Below, piece by piece: positions 18,954-28,047 of a stretch of 64,000 nt of DNA. The position numbers and the translations under genes are program-made. The DNA is from CAWGET01 sp963821715 (lineage in GTDB: Bacteria > Bacteroidota > Ignavibacteria > Ignavibacteriales > Melioribacteraceae): assembly GCA_963821715.1 (NCBI GenBank), contig CAWGET010000006.1, positions 558,001 to 622,000 on the forward strand, in the 5' to 3' direction. The stretch's first letter is position 1. Every line of letters starts with the position of its first letter. The notes beneath the pieces were generated by a model. That model saw only the letters and a list, made by a program, of their open reading frames with translations, searched no databases and was not told where the DNA came from.

Positions 18954-19664
18954 ATGAAGTATTATTTTTTTGTTTTAATTTTTCTGCTAACTATTAGTTT
19001 TGTTGCTTGCCAGGAACAAGAATTTTCTAAAGCCGATCTAGATACTAAAATGGATAGCGTAAGCTACGCGATAGGTATGGATGTAGGTTCTAATTTTAAG
19101 ACCCAAATGGTAGAAATAGAAACTGATGCTTTCTATAAAGGATTGAAAGACGCGCTTGCTGACAGCCTTATGGATACATTGATGACACAAACAGAGATGC
19201 AGACAACTCTTCAGGCGTATCAGATGGAATTAATGGAGAAACAGCAAAATATGCGCACTGAATCTGCCGCCAAAAATAAAACTGACGGCGAAAAATTTCT
19301 CGCTGAAAATAAATCCAAAGATAACGTACAAGTAACCGAAAGCGGATTGCAATATATAATTGAAAAAGAAGGCACCGGAGTTTCCCCGGATGAGAATGAT
19401 CAGGTAAAAGTGAATTACGAAGGTAAATTGTTAAGCGGAAAAGTATTCGACAGTTCCTACCAGAGAGGCGAACCTGCTACATTTATCGTAAATCAGGTTA
19501 TCCCGGGTTGGACTGAAGCGCTTCAAAAAATGAAAGTCGGTGGCAAGTGGAAGATTTTTATTCCTTCCGATCTTGCTTATGCAGAAAGAGGAGCCGGAAA
19601 TGTTATTGAACCCAACTCAACTTTGATTTTTGATGTTGAACTTTTGGATGTTGAGAAAAAATAA
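18954..19664 (+). CDS. FKBP-type peptidyl-prolyl isomerase lipoprotein (FkpA/Mip-like)
   Basis: The protein has 236 residues and a lipoprotein signal ending in FVAC (Cys at about 19). An N-terminal helical FKBP_N dimerisation domain (about 28-125; KMDSVSYAIGMDVGSNFK) and a C-terminal FKBP domain (about 130-234) follow. The FKBP domain shows VKVNYEGKLLSGKVFDSSYQRG, PGWTEALQKMKVGGKW and IPSDLAYAERGAG. It should catalyse prolyl cis-trans isomerisation and assist folding of exported proteins in the periplasm. Its place behind secDF suits an export role. It has an AAGGAGAT ribosome site. Confidence 0.93.
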   Translation: MKYYFFVLIFLLTISFVACQEQEFSKADLDTKMDSVSYAIGMDVGSNFKTQMVEIETDAFYKGLKDALADSLMDTLMTQTEMQTTLQAYQMELMEKQQNMRTESAAKNKTDGEKFLAENKSKDNVQVTESGLQYIIEKEGTGVSPDENDQVKVNYEGKLLSGKVFDSSYQRGEPATFIVNQVIPGWTEALQKMKVGGKWKIFIPSDLAYAERGAGNVIEPNSTLIFDVELLDVEKK

Positions 19665-19690
19665 ATTAGGCTTTTTTCTAATCGAAACAA

Positions 19691-19715
19691 AAGGCTGCTT
19701 AATGCAGCCTTTTTT
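19691..19715 (+). terminator. Rho-independent terminator after the FKBP gene
   Basis: AAGGCTGC (19691-19698) pairs with GCAGCCTT (19704-19711) around TTAAT, followed by further T. Confidence 0.9.
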
Positions 19716-19772
19716 AATTTGGAAAAACGAAACTTATTTAATGTTCATTTTGGATTTATAGTAGCTACTCTT

Positions 19773-20303
19773 TTACTTTCGATTTTTTCGGTGATTAAGA
19801 ATTTTTAAAGCCGCCTCCGCAACCGTTGATAATCCCGATACCTGAGGATTCTCGTACAACTTTTCTTTTATTCCAAAATAATCTTTGAATCGATTCTCTT
19901 CTATCAATTTGCGTATAACGTGATGCGCGCCTTTTCGTAGATCCAGCGACGAAGGATTATTAACCAGAGCCGCAAACAATTCATTAAGAGCCGGCTGCCC
20001 GATATTTACAAGTCCTTCAGCTGCAAGCCATCTTACTTCCGAGTCTTCGTCCTCAAGTGCATTAATTAAGATTGGTGCCGCGATAGGATCGGCCATTTCG
20101 CCAAGAGTTTTTATTGCCTCCCATCTCGCAATTTGATCTTCCGAGTGCTCAAGTTCTTCAAGGTAATCAATTGCGGGTCTCCCGATTTTTACGAGTTCTT
20201 CCCTAGCCCGTTTCCGCTCTTCCCCATTTTCAGAATAGAACTTTTTTATAAGCAGACTTATTTCCTTTTCAATTTGTACTTCATTTAATTTCTCTTCCAT
20301 CAA
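19773..20303 (-). CDS. HEAT-repeat protein
   Basis: This is a 176-residue, all-helical protein. Repeats of about 31 residues are visible: ARWEAIKTLGEMADPIAAPILINALEDED, then VRWLAAEGLVNIGQPALNELFAAL. These are PBS-lyase/HEAT-like units that bind other proteins. There is no signal peptide, so it is probably cytoplasmic. Nothing in the neighbourhood names a partner. A single-gene transcript is likely because both neighbours run in the other direction. Confidence 0.85.
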   Translation of the reverse strand: MMEEKLNEVQIEKEISLLIKKFYSENGEERKRAREELVKIGRPAIDYLEELEHSEDQIARWEAIKTLGEMADPIAAPILINALEDEDSEVRWLAAEGLVNIGQPALNELFAALVNNPSSLDLRKGAHHVIRKLIEENRFKDYFGIKEKLYENPQVSGLSTVAEAALKILNHRKNRK

Positions 20304-20622
20304 TAGAACCCTTTATTAAATTCTTCTATTTTTAAATTTAATAAATTTTTAATTATTAAAAATTATTGAACGGACTAAAAACATATTTAAATGTTCGAAG
20401 CGCCGAAAATATTTTCTAGGCGGGTATTTTTATTCCCGGAAAGATTCCGTATAATTAAACTTACAATTTAAGCAAGAAGATTTTTATCACTACTTATTAT
20501 TTACATACCGCCCCATATCTGACAGCCACTGTTTAGTTCAGGCGCATTTTAAAGAATCTCTCTAAGGGATAAATACGCCTTCTCTTTTAAAAACCACATT
20601 ATAAAATTAAAGGAGAACTAAA
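20304..20622. other. Divergent intergenic region before rsgA
   Basis: This is 319 bases of AT-rich DNA between the divergent HEAT gene and rsgA. I see no ORF, tRNA or known riboswitch. A weak imperfect pairing of AGGCG (near 20540) and CGCCT (near 20577) is the only structure noticed. Confidence 0.4.
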
Positions 20623-21693
20623 TTGAATTACTTATCCAAAATAGGCTGGAACGAATTTTTCCAAAATGAATTTAATCTTAACAGTGGATCCGATTTAATC
20701 CCTGCGAGAATTGCGGTAGAGAATAAAGAAAGATATTACATCTTCACGGAAAACGGATTATTCCCTGCTGAGATCACCGGCAAACTTTTGTTCAATTCGG
20801 ATTCAACGGCAGATTTACCAAAAGTCGGAGACTGGGTTTCTGTTCTGTTTTTTGAGCAAGAAGGAAAAGGGATTATCCATAATGTTTTAAAAAGAAAAAG
20901 TAAAATATCAAGGAAGAGCGCTGACAGAAAAACAGAAGAGCAGATAGTGGCGGCAAATATTGATAAAGCTTTCATTGTGCAAGCGCTCGATTCCAATTTC
21001 AATCTACAAAGATTAGAACGCTATATTGCAATGTCTTTGGAAGGCGGAGTTCAACCTGTAGTAATTCTGAACAAAATGGATTTAACAGAAGAACCCGCAA
21101 AATATAAAAGAGCGGTAAATTCCCTTTCCGGCGATTTTAAAATAATTTTAACCGGAGCTCTAACCGGCATCGGCATAACTGAAATTTTATCTTCAGTTTC
21201 TGAACGCGAAACGGTTGTATTTATCGGTTCTTCGGGCGTTGGTAAATCAACAATCATTAATAAATTGATTGGAGAAGATGTTCTGAAAACAGAGAAACTT
21301 AGCGACTTTGCCGGTAAAGGAAAACATACAACTACAAAACGTGAAATGATACTGTTACCTTCCGGTGGAATTTTAATCGATACGCCCGGAATGCGTGAAC
21401 TCGCGCTTTGGAAATCGGAGTCCGGTTTAGATGAAACATTTTCTGAAATTGAAGAACTCGCTAAGGAATGCAAATTCAAAGACTGCAGGCATGAGAGAGA
21501 ATCAGGATGCGCAATTCAAAAAGCGATCGAATCAGGCACTCTCGATGAACGCCGTCTGATGAATTACAGAAAAATGCAGAAGGAGCTTTTTTATCTTAAT
21601 GAGCGAGAAGCCGCGTTGGCTTCCAAAAAGAAATGGGAAAGACAGATCCGTAAAGAGATAAGAAATTTTTACAAACGTAAAGATAAAAATTAA
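20623..21693 (+). CDS. rsgA: Ribosome small-subunit-dependent GTPase RsgA
   Basis: RsgA is a circularly permuted GTPase that checks late maturation of the 30S subunit. The order is an OB fold (about 20-95), G4 (NKMDL, about 149), the P-loop GSSGVGKS (about 202-209), G3 DTPGMREL (about 253), and a C-terminal zinc finger (CKFKDCRHERESGC) with a basic tail. The start is TTG at 20623 with AGGAGA 7 nt upstream; no better start is seen. At 356 residues it has a normal length. Its 3' end faces the Nudix gene, with a palindromic repeat between. Confidence 0.96.
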   Translation: MNYLSKIGWNEFFQNEFNLNSGSDLIPARIAVENKERYYIFTENGLFPAEITGKLLFNSDSTADLPKVGDWVSVLFFEQEGKGIIHNVLKRKSKISRKSADRKTEEQIVAANIDKAFIVQALDSNFNLQRLERYIAMSLEGGVQPVVILNKMDLTEEPAKYKRAVNSLSGDFKIILTGALTGIGITEILSSVSERETVVFIGSSGVGKSTIINKLIGEDVLKTEKLSDFAGKGKHTTTKREMILLPSGGILIDTPGMRELALWKSESGLDETFSEIEELAKECKFKDCRHERESGCAIQKAIESGTLDERRLMNYRKMQKELFYLNEREAALASKKKWERQIRKEIRNFYKRKDKN

Positions 21694-21707
21694 GGATTTT
21701 TTTAACG

Positions 21708-21755
21708 TAGAGACGTTGCTGATAGCAGAGCTTACCGAAGTGTGCAACGTCTCTA
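21708..21755. repeat. Palindromic repeat copy 1 (AGAGACGTTGC family)
   Basis: TAGAGACGTTGC (21708-21719) is perfectly complementary to GCAACGTCTCTA (21744-21755), with a 24-nt spacer. The right arm contains the stop codon of the minus-strand Nudix gene. It lies between converging genes and could end transcription in both directions. Two related copies occur at 25191 and 36990. Confidence 0.75.
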
Positions 21756-22223
21756 AAACATGGGATCAAACTTTTTTAATCTATTTAGAAAAGGGATTTG
21801 CGCGGGATTAATTTTTTTTACGGCTTCTTCATAATCAAAAAACTCACCTCTATCCACTTCGGGAATTTCAATTTGTTTTCCCGATTTAGGCGGCCATTCC
21901 AGCAGAAAAGTATTGCATTCAATTTCAATCGGATCGCAGCTTTCGGTCTCAAACGCCCACCCATAAACCAGTTTGCCATTCTTCTGAGTTATTGTATCAA
22001 GCGGAAGAAATTCACCTCTCGGTTTAATTCCTGTTTCCTCCTCAAATTCTCTTTTGGCGGTTTCCAGATAATCGTCATCACCTTTCTCTACCAATCCTTT
22101 CGGAATTGACCAATATCCTAAATCTTTATTTTTAAAATAAGGCCCTCCTGGGTGAACCAGAAAATATTTCGGACTGCTTCCATTTTTGTGGAACATTAAT
22201 AATCCGCAGCTTATCTTTTTCAT
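21753..22223 (-). CDS. Nudix hydrolase
   Basis: The 156 residues carry the SIPKGLVEKG...AKREFEEETGI Nudix box, which binds metal and cleaves nucleoside-diphosphate-linked substrates. The box has Asp in place of its first Glu and one extra residue before REFEEETG. The preceding YFLVHPGGPYFKNKD resembles a common, substrate-undefined Nudix subgroup. The start overlaps the stop of the upstream lipoprotein gene by 4 nt (ATGA), which points to coupled translation. The exact substrate is unknown. Confidence 0.9.
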   Translation of the reverse strand: MKKISCGLLMFHKNGSSPKYFLVHPGGPYFKNKDLGYWSIPKGLVEKGDDDYLETAKREFEEETGIKPRGEFLPLDTITQKNGKLVYGWAFETESCDPIEIECNTFLLEWPPKSGKQIEIPEVDRGEFFDYEEAVKKINPAQIPFLNRLKKFDPMF

Positions 22224-22670
22224 CTATTCTTATTTCCTATATCAATCATTACTTTCCAGTTTCCATCAGAATTCTTTTTCCAAACGTTTAAATACTTCCC
22301 TTCGCTTTGCAGATCATAACCCGATGAATCCGTAAAACTCACCGTGTAAAAACCCCATGTATATCCAAGTTCACCTGATTCCGCAACCTCAGCGGCTTGC
22401 GGCTGCCATTCCAGTTTATACGATCCCTGATCAGGTTTCATACCGGAATAAATATTCTCTCTTCCATACACAGGCATATCTCCGGCAGGTAATTCTATTG
22501 AGCTATCGGCCAGATAAAAATTAAAGGCCTCGGCAGCTCCCTCATTCACAGACATTTCAGAAAACTCACGATCGACCGATAACAACTTTTCATCCTCATT
22601 CCCTATTTCATTTTTGCCGCAATACGTGAGCATTACTGCTGCAATTACGAAAAATAACAATTCGCTTCAT
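22220..22670 (-). CDS. Small lipoprotein, NTF2/SnoaL (DUF4440)-like, with an apparent frameshift in the signal peptide
   Basis: The main frame runs from a TTG at 22660 and would begin LFFVIAAVMLTYC, a signal with no basic residues. Ten bases further upstream, at 22670, is an ATG with a good ribosome site (GGGGGAAG), one base out of frame. Removing one base from the T5 run (A5 at 22650-22654 on the plus strand) joins them as MKRIVIFVIAAVMLTYCGKN, a normal lipoprotein signal. The mature domain (about 120 residues, ending GKYLNVWKKNSDGNWKVMIDIG) has the form of an SnoaL/DUF4440 fold. Its stop overlaps the Nudix start. Function is unknown. Confidence 0.65.
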
Positions 22671-22720
22671 TCTTCCCCCAAATAGTACTTTAAATATAAT
22701 AATAACGAATATCAGATGAA

Positions 22721-22748
22721 AAAATAAAGCCCGCCAAATTTGACGGGC
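22721..22748 (-). terminator. Terminator of the VIT/VWA gene
   Basis: Read on the minus strand, GCCCG and CGGGC enclose a CAAATTTG core (22729-22748), followed by a T-rich run (TTTATTTTTT). It lies 33 nt beyond the stop at 22781. Confidence 0.7.
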
Positions 22749-22780
22749 CCGCGAAGCAAAAGAACAATTAAAGAACTCTG

Positions 22781-24919
22781 CTATTTCATTAATAGCAATT
22801 TAAGTGTCTGCCTCTCCGTAGCTGAGGTTACCGTAAAAATATAAACGCCGCTGGAAACTGTTTCTCCATAATCATTCTTACCATTCCAATTAAATTTGAA
22901 TGATCTTTTATCCTGCGCATCGTCAATCGCAAATGATTTTATCTGTTCCCCAAGTATGTTATAAATTTTGAACGATATATTATTCACATCAAATTTTTTA
23001 CTCAACTTTACTACTATCTGGGTCTCCATATTGAATGGATTAGGATATGCAGTAAACACAGAATCGTTTTCTCCTTCTTCATCCTCAACGCTGATTATTA
23101 ATTCTGTCTCATCGTAACAATCATAACATACTTCTCCGCCCTGATTCGGCTCAAGACAAATAAAAGCGGTATACTTAGAGAGTATCCGTGAATTCGTACT
23201 ATGAAAAATTATTTCATTGATTGTTGAATTTGATTCTCCGGAATTCTCCAGATCGGTAATCATATTTCCGGTCCAAATCAGCTCCGATGAACTATCCGTA
23301 TCATAAATGTCGTATTGGGCTATTTCAAATTGATGATAGAAATAGTTCGTGTCATAAATTGCTGATGTCTCAATGATAAATGGAAAATCTCCTTTAAATT
23401 TTCCCGATTGCAAAATCGCATCATTAACCGAAGTTGAAACTCCGTAGTTAATCGAGAAACGGTTATAACAAAAACCATTTTGCAATTTTGTGTGAACATC
23501 CAACGAACTATATTTCGGTTTTATTGAAGCGCTTATCTTTCCCAGTATTTCATTAAAACTACCATCATATCTTGTGGAATAATTTTCGCCTTTCGTTAGC
23601 CTGGAAATATTCTCAAATAAATATTCATTACCGTAAAAGCTTCTATCTGCACTCCAATATCTGCGGGAACCGTTATAAATATCCAAAGTATGAACAGGTT
23701 GAACCGGATCAAAAATTTTCATCATATCCTTTATTATATCGTTGGCTGCATTTAGTTCTCCGTTTTCAAAACTGTTGGAGATCAAAAATATTTGTGATTC
23801 TGAGGAGTCCGCGTTAACAAATTCAATCGCTTCGTTTAATAACGCTACAAGATTGCTGTAATTGGAAATGTTATCGACCGTCATGAAATCAGAAAAAATG
23901 TTTTTAAGATTAGCTGAGTCCGCAGCCATCCAACTAACCGATGCTTTCTTAATATTGATGTTTCCTAGAAAAATATTAAAGGAATCTTTTTCAGAAAGAT
24001 TCTCTGCAATAAAATTCTTTACTCCCGAAATAATTTCTTCTTTGCTTTCAGATGAAGTTCTGGCATCGGCGTTATCTATAAGGAAAAGAATTTTCTCTGC
24101 CTTTCCGGAAATTTCCGGCAAGCTCGGCGGCAGTATAGCGAGCTGATAAAAATTTTCCCCTTCGTTTGAATAGGTGCTTAGAAAGACATTATTTTTTAAT
24201 AAAGTATTGTAAGTAAGAGTCAGTGCAGAAGTATTAGCTTCCATAGGAATTTCGGCCTGGAGATATCCTGACTTCAGCGAATCCTCAACTTCCGTAAATT
24301 CTACATCCGGTTTTTCTAATATCTTCGGATTCTGCCATTCTTCCGCTGCGGCAGTAAGCAGATCGATTTTTTGCAACGGATTTTTGGAGGTTCTCAGCAG
24401 GTTAACCGGAAGCGACGTTTTAATATTTTTGTTATCCCACTTAGTGGGAATCAAATAAGTAATTTTTACTTTACGCGGCTCATTCTTAAAAAGCGGATAG
24501 ATTCGCAGCTGGTATTGGGTCGGGCTAAGCTTAAATAAAATTGAAGGGTCTTTTTGACGATCGACAATATCTTCATAAAGAGCGGAGGCAGTCCACTTAT
24601 CCATGATTATGCCGCGAACAATTTCGTCTTCGATCCAGAGCCAGGAATCGGTGACTATAGCTTTTTCCGGCAGCTCAAAATCTAACTTTACTTCGAGCTG
24701 CGTTTCATTATTGTAATATGTTTCTCGCGCAGAAATAGTCAAGTACAAACCGTACTCGGTATAAATCCCTTTCGGTTTAACCGAGATCAAAGCTTCTTCA
24801 ATGGTACCATGTTCTTCGCCCCACCAACTTTGCGGATCTAAAATCTTCAGATCGTTGCCGGCATAGACGGAACTAATTAGGTACAAAAAAATAATTATTG
24901 ATTTGTAAAACTTTAGCAT
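22781..24919 (-). CDS. Secreted VIT/von Willebrand A protein with type IX secretion sorting domain
   Basis: This is a 712-residue protein with an N-terminal signal peptide (about 1-20). A VIT domain (about 22-165) includes IEDEIVRGIIMDKWTASALYEDIVDR. A VWA-like domain (about 275-450) opens FLIDNADARTSS, so the DxSxS metal site is degraded. After a beta-rich middle comes a C-terminal sorting domain of about 85 residues (AYPNPFN, FKIYNILGEQ, WNGKND, SGVYIFTV, KLLLMK). By family knowledge this tail directs export by the type IX system and attachment at the cell surface. It may be an adhesive or scaffold protein; no catalytic motif is seen. Confidence 0.88.
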   Translation of the reverse strand: MLKFYKSIIIFLYLISSVYAGNDLKILDPQSWWGEEHGTIEEALISVKPKGIYTEYGLYLTISARETYYNNETQLEVKLDFELPEKAIVTDSWLWIEDEIVRGIIMDKWTASALYEDIVDRQKDPSILFKLSPTQYQLRIYPLFKNEPRKVKITYLIPTKWDNKNIKTSLPVNLLRTSKNPLQKIDLLTAAAEEWQNPKILEKPDVEFTEVEDSLKSGYLQAEIPMEANTSALTLTYNTLLKNNVFLSTYSNEGENFYQLAILPPSLPEISGKAEKILFLIDNADARTSSESKEEIISGVKNFIAENLSEKDSFNIFLGNINIKKASVSWMAADSANLKNIFSDFMTVDNISNYSNLVALLNEAIEFVNADSSESQIFLISNSFENGELNAANDIIKDMMKIFDPVQPVHTLDIYNGSRRYWSADRSFYGNEYLFENISRLTKGENYSTRYDGSFNEILGKISASIKPKYSSLDVHTKLQNGFCYNRFSINYGVSTSVNDAILQSGKFKGDFPFIIETSAIYDTNYFYHQFEIAQYDIYDTDSSSELIWTGNMITDLENSGESNSTINEIIFHSTNSRILSKYTAFICLEPNQGGEVCYDCYDETELIISVEDEEGENDSVFTAYPNPFNMETQIVVKLSKKFDVNNISFKIYNILGEQIKSFAIDDAQDKRSFKFNWNGKNDYGETVSSGVYIFTVTSATERQTLKLLLMK

Positions 24920-25238
24920 TGGAACCTCACGAAATTATTGTGTTATCTTTCGAAGGACAAGAATGATACCAAATTAAATAGTTAGGTATTTCAGAAAAAA
25001 AATCGTTTTACAATTAGAGTGGCGTGAAAATATTTCGTGCGAAACGAAAAAGTTTCGCGTCAAAATAGAAAAGAGAAGCCTAATATACCGTCTCAAATTT
25101 TTTATTTTTTACACGAATTGATTTTATCTGCGCAAATCTACGAAGAGATCTGGCAAATCAGTAAAAAAATTACTATTTACGGGTTAATAAGTAGAGACGC
25201 TGCATGCAACGTCTCTACAATCTTGAGCGAAGAGATTC
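24920..25238. other. Intergenic region with hairpins between two minus-strand genes
   Basis: This is 319 bases without a convincing gene. It contains a small hairpin, GCGAAAC at 25039-25045 against GTTTCGC at 25052-25058, and the palindromic repeat at 25191-25218. Confidence 0.5.
25191..25218. repeat. Palindromic repeat copy 2 (AGAGACGTTGC family)
   Basis: This is a 28-nt near-perfect palindrome. GTAGAGACGCTGCA (25191-25204) faces TGCAACGTCTCTAC (25205-25218) with one mismatch. It lies 20 nt beyond the stop of the minus-strand aldo/keto reductase, where it could help end transcription. Confidence 0.8.
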
Positions 25239-26066
25239 TCACTCTATCTCACTTGGATCCCATGCAATTCTCATGCTTTCGTTTATACTGTCAATCTTTT
25301 CCATGTCATTTTCTGTTATCTCGAAGTCAAAAACGTCAGCATTTTCCTTTATCCTTTTTTCATGCGTGGATTTTGGAATAACGATTACCTTGTGCTGCAA
25401 TATCCATCGGATCATTATTTGTGCCGGTGTTTTGGAATACTTCTTTGACATTTCCTGAATCACAGGATTCTTAAATTTTTTCGCTCGGGCAATAGGACTG
25501 TAGGCTTCCAGTTGAATATTATTTTCTTTACAAAATTCCATCAATTCTTTTTGAAATAAAAATGAGTGGAACTCAACTTGGTTTACTGCCGGAACAATTT
25601 CGGTATTTTTGATCAACTCTTCCAAATGTCTTATTGTAAAATTACTAACCCCAATGGCTCTGCTTTTACCAGACTTTAATATTTTTTCAAGCGCTTTGTA
25701 GGAATCAATTCTTTTACCGCTTACCGGCCAATGCACCAAATATAGATCAACATATTCCAGACCTAATTTTTCTAAACTTGTATCGAACGCCTTTATGGCT
25801 TTATCGTAACCCTGGTCATCATTCCAAAGTTTTGTAGTAACAAAAATTTCCTCGCGATCTATTCCGCTTTCTCTTATTCCCTTTCCAACATCAGCTTCAT
25901 TTCCATAAGCTGATGCTGTATCGATTAAACGGTAGCCGTCGTCTAATGCAGTTCTTACTGCTTCTTCTGTTTCTCCGCCTGAATCAGCTTGATAAACACC
26001 AAGACCAAATCGTGGCATTTTAATTCCGTTATTTAATTCTACCCTCGTTCCAATATTCAAATCCAT
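25239..26066 (-). CDS. Aldo/keto reductase
   Basis: This is an NADPH-dependent carbonyl reductase of the AKR superfamily. The start at 26066 (MDLNIGTRVELNNG) is preferred over the ATG at 26078 because GGGAG lies just ahead of it, inside the longer form. The length is 275 residues. The catalytic set is visible: Asp and Tyr in DTASAYGNE, Lys in TTKLWNDD and His in LVHWP. The C-terminal IPKSTHEKRIKEN binds the cofactor phosphate. The substrate is not predictable. The gene abuts the lactonase gene upstream (TAATG), so they share a transcript. Confidence 0.92.
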   Translation of the reverse strand: MDLNIGTRVELNNGIKMPRFGLGVYQADSGGETEEAVRTALDDGYRLIDTASAYGNEADVGKGIRESGIDREEIFVTTKLWNDDQGYDKAIKAFDTSLEKLGLEYVDLYLVHWPVSGKRIDSYKALEKILKSGKSRAIGVSNFTIRHLEELIKNTEIVPAVNQVEFHSFLFQKELMEFCKENNIQLEAYSPIARAKKFKNPVIQEMSKKYSKTPAQIMIRWILQHKVIVIPKSTHEKRIKENADVFDFEITENDMEKIDSINESMRIAWDPSEIE

Positions 26067-26077
26067 AAGTTCTCCCA

Positions 26078-26992
26078 TTAGTTATCAAACTTGCTCTCGT
26101 TAAATAATTTAAATCCCGGAATTTCCATTTTCGTTCTGTAAACAGCATTTGTTTCATCTTCGGTAATGTACAATTCTGTCATCTCGTTGCCGCCGAATTC
26201 TACATTGCTTGGATTTTTACCAGGAGTTTTTATTTTCGTTATTATTTTTCCATCGGGCGCTAAAACAATAACGGCGCTTCCGCCAAAATGTGCCGCATAC
26301 AAATTTCCTTTTACATCAAATGCAATCCCATCCGGTTCTCCTCCAGGTACTTTTGCAAATACCTCCGACATTGTTAAGTTTCCTTCTTCAGTAAATTTAT
26401 ATTTTATGATTCTATGGAGAGCCGACTCGCATACAAAAAGTTCGTCACCGTTTCTGCTAAACGCAATTCCATTTGGAAAAGCTAATCCGGAATCTAATTT
26501 TACAACTTCACCTTTGAGATTGATTTTATATATCGCGCCGTCCAGCGAATCCGGATTATTGGATTTCGGATCGGTGAAAAATAATTCTCCATCGGGAGAA
26601 AACGCCAAATCGTTGGGACGATTAAATTTTTTATCTTTATATTTTTCCGCCACTGCATAGCATTTTTTATCTGGAGTAAATTTTATTACCGCGCCTTTAC
26701 CGAAGTCACATACATAAAGATTACCTCTGCTGTCGAAAGTTGTTCCGTTTGTGCTCTTAAAATCAAACGGAGAAGACGGTGCGGAAACAAAGGTATCAGC
26801 TTCTGCTTCCGAAATTTTTCCCAACCAGTCTCCATAGCAATTTGAGAAAACGAGAAAACTATTTGAATTATTCCATGCCGGACCTTCCGGAAAATTCAAA
26901 TTGTCGGCAACTCTTTCCCATTTAACTGTCTGCATTTGTGCCGCTACCTGCAGTTGAAATAGCATAATAATACTGATAATAATTCGCTTCAT
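26078..26992 (-). CDS. SMP-30/gluconolactonase-like beta-propeller, exported
   Basis: The 304 residues have a signal peptide (about 1-18, MKRIIISIIMLFQLQVAAQ). They then form a six-bladed propeller with repeated blades such as NRPNDLAFSPDGELFFTDP, PNGIAFSRNGDELFVCES and PDGIAFDVKGNLYAAHFGG. The Asn and Asp residues in those loops are the usual metal ligands of the SMP-30/lactonase family, which opens sugar lactones. It is probably periplasmic. It is joined to an aldo/keto reductase gene, which could reduce a sugar or aldehyde in the same pathway; that link is inference. Confidence 0.88.
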   Translation of the reverse strand: MKRIIISIIMLFQLQVAAQMQTVKWERVADNLNFPEGPAWNNSNSFLVFSNCYGDWLGKISEAEADTFVSAPSSPFDFKSTNGTTFDSRGNLYVCDFGKGAVIKFTPDKKCYAVAEKYKDKKFNRPNDLAFSPDGELFFTDPKSNNPDSLDGAIYKINLKGEVVKLDSGLAFPNGIAFSRNGDELFVCESALHRIIKYKFTEEGNLTMSEVFAKVPGGEPDGIAFDVKGNLYAAHFGGSAVIVLAPDGKIITKIKTPGKNPSNVEFGGNEMTELYITEDETNAVYRTKMEIPGFKLFNESKFDN

Positions 26993-27089
26993 AATTATTT
27001 CCCATTTTGGTTTGGTTATTTTAGAATTTAATCAAAAAATTATTAACTTAAAATTGTACGAACATTTTTCAAATAATATTTCCTGATAA

Positions 27090-27976
27090 ATGCAGAAAAC
27101 TACGGATAGTACCGAAACTAATGAAAAAGAATTATTTGTAAATGTATCAGATGACTTAGAAATATTTACAAAAATTCTGAGCAAAGATAATGAAGTAAAC
27201 AGAACATGCCTTTACATTCACGGTGGAGCTTTTGCCGGAAACCATACAATGATTGAACGTCCGGCAAGGTGGCTCTTGAAAAATAATTATTTTAGTAAAA
27301 TGATTCTAATTGACCGGCGGGGCGACGGACTTAGCTCCAATTTAAAAAGAAATATTCTTTAATTGAAGAAAGCGAAGATCTGAAAGTTTTGCTTGATAAG
27401 CTGAATATAAAAGAGAATATAATAGTGATCGGCAACTCGTACGGTGGACCTATTGCTCTTTTACTTTCCAAAATTGACGACCGCGTGAAAAAAGTAATCC
27501 TGTCGGCTTCTTCACCGACTTTAATGTATGGATTTTTACCACTGCAAATCCTGCATAAATTAAAGATTCTACAGCCCCTTATAAAACTGTTGGCGTTTCT
27601 GATTACAGGCCGTAAAAAAAAGAAATTTATTGATCTCGATTTTATTTATAATCTAAAATATAGCTATCAATATCATAAAATTTTTTCTTCGACTTTTATT
27701 CATGCTTCTAAGACCGAGCTTAAAAATATTTTTTTGAAAGTTGATTCAGTATTCAGTGAATATAACCTCGGCCTTCCACGTGATATGATCTTTGAAATTC
27801 CGATTCTTCAGGTAATTGGTAGTAAGGATGAATTTTGGGGTAGGGAATTTCCGCGAGAATACAGAGACAATTTTCCAAATCTGAAAAGAATAGTCCTAAA
27901 AGGGAAAAAACATAAGGATGTTTTTGCTAATTATAAATTATTTCATAAAGCGATGATAAGATTTATAGAAGAATGA
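27090..27976 (+). pseudogene. Alpha/beta hydrolase, frameshifted
   Basis: The first frame (27090-27362) encodes IHGGAFAGNHTMIERPARWL and DRRGDGLSSNL, the oxyanion part of an alpha/beta hydrolase, then stops. The second frame (to 27976) encodes IVIGNSYGGPIAL with the nucleophile Ser (GNSYGG), then GSKDEFWG (acid) and GKKHKDVF (His). Adding one A to the A5 run at 27344-27348 joins them as NLKKKYSLIEESEDLKVLLDKL, giving a protein of about 296 residues with a complete triad. The gene is either truly broken or misread at the homopolymer. No substrate is predictable. Confidence 0.78.
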
Positions 27977-28047
27977 TGAATCTTTTCTTCGACCTGTGCA
28001 TCTCATTTCAGAATAAATTACAGTGAAATATATTTCAGGAGAAATGA

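Noticed and set aside
25037..25381. 114-residue plus-strand ORF
   Set aside because: It runs through the palindromic repeat and then antisense into the aldo/keto reductase; no family features.
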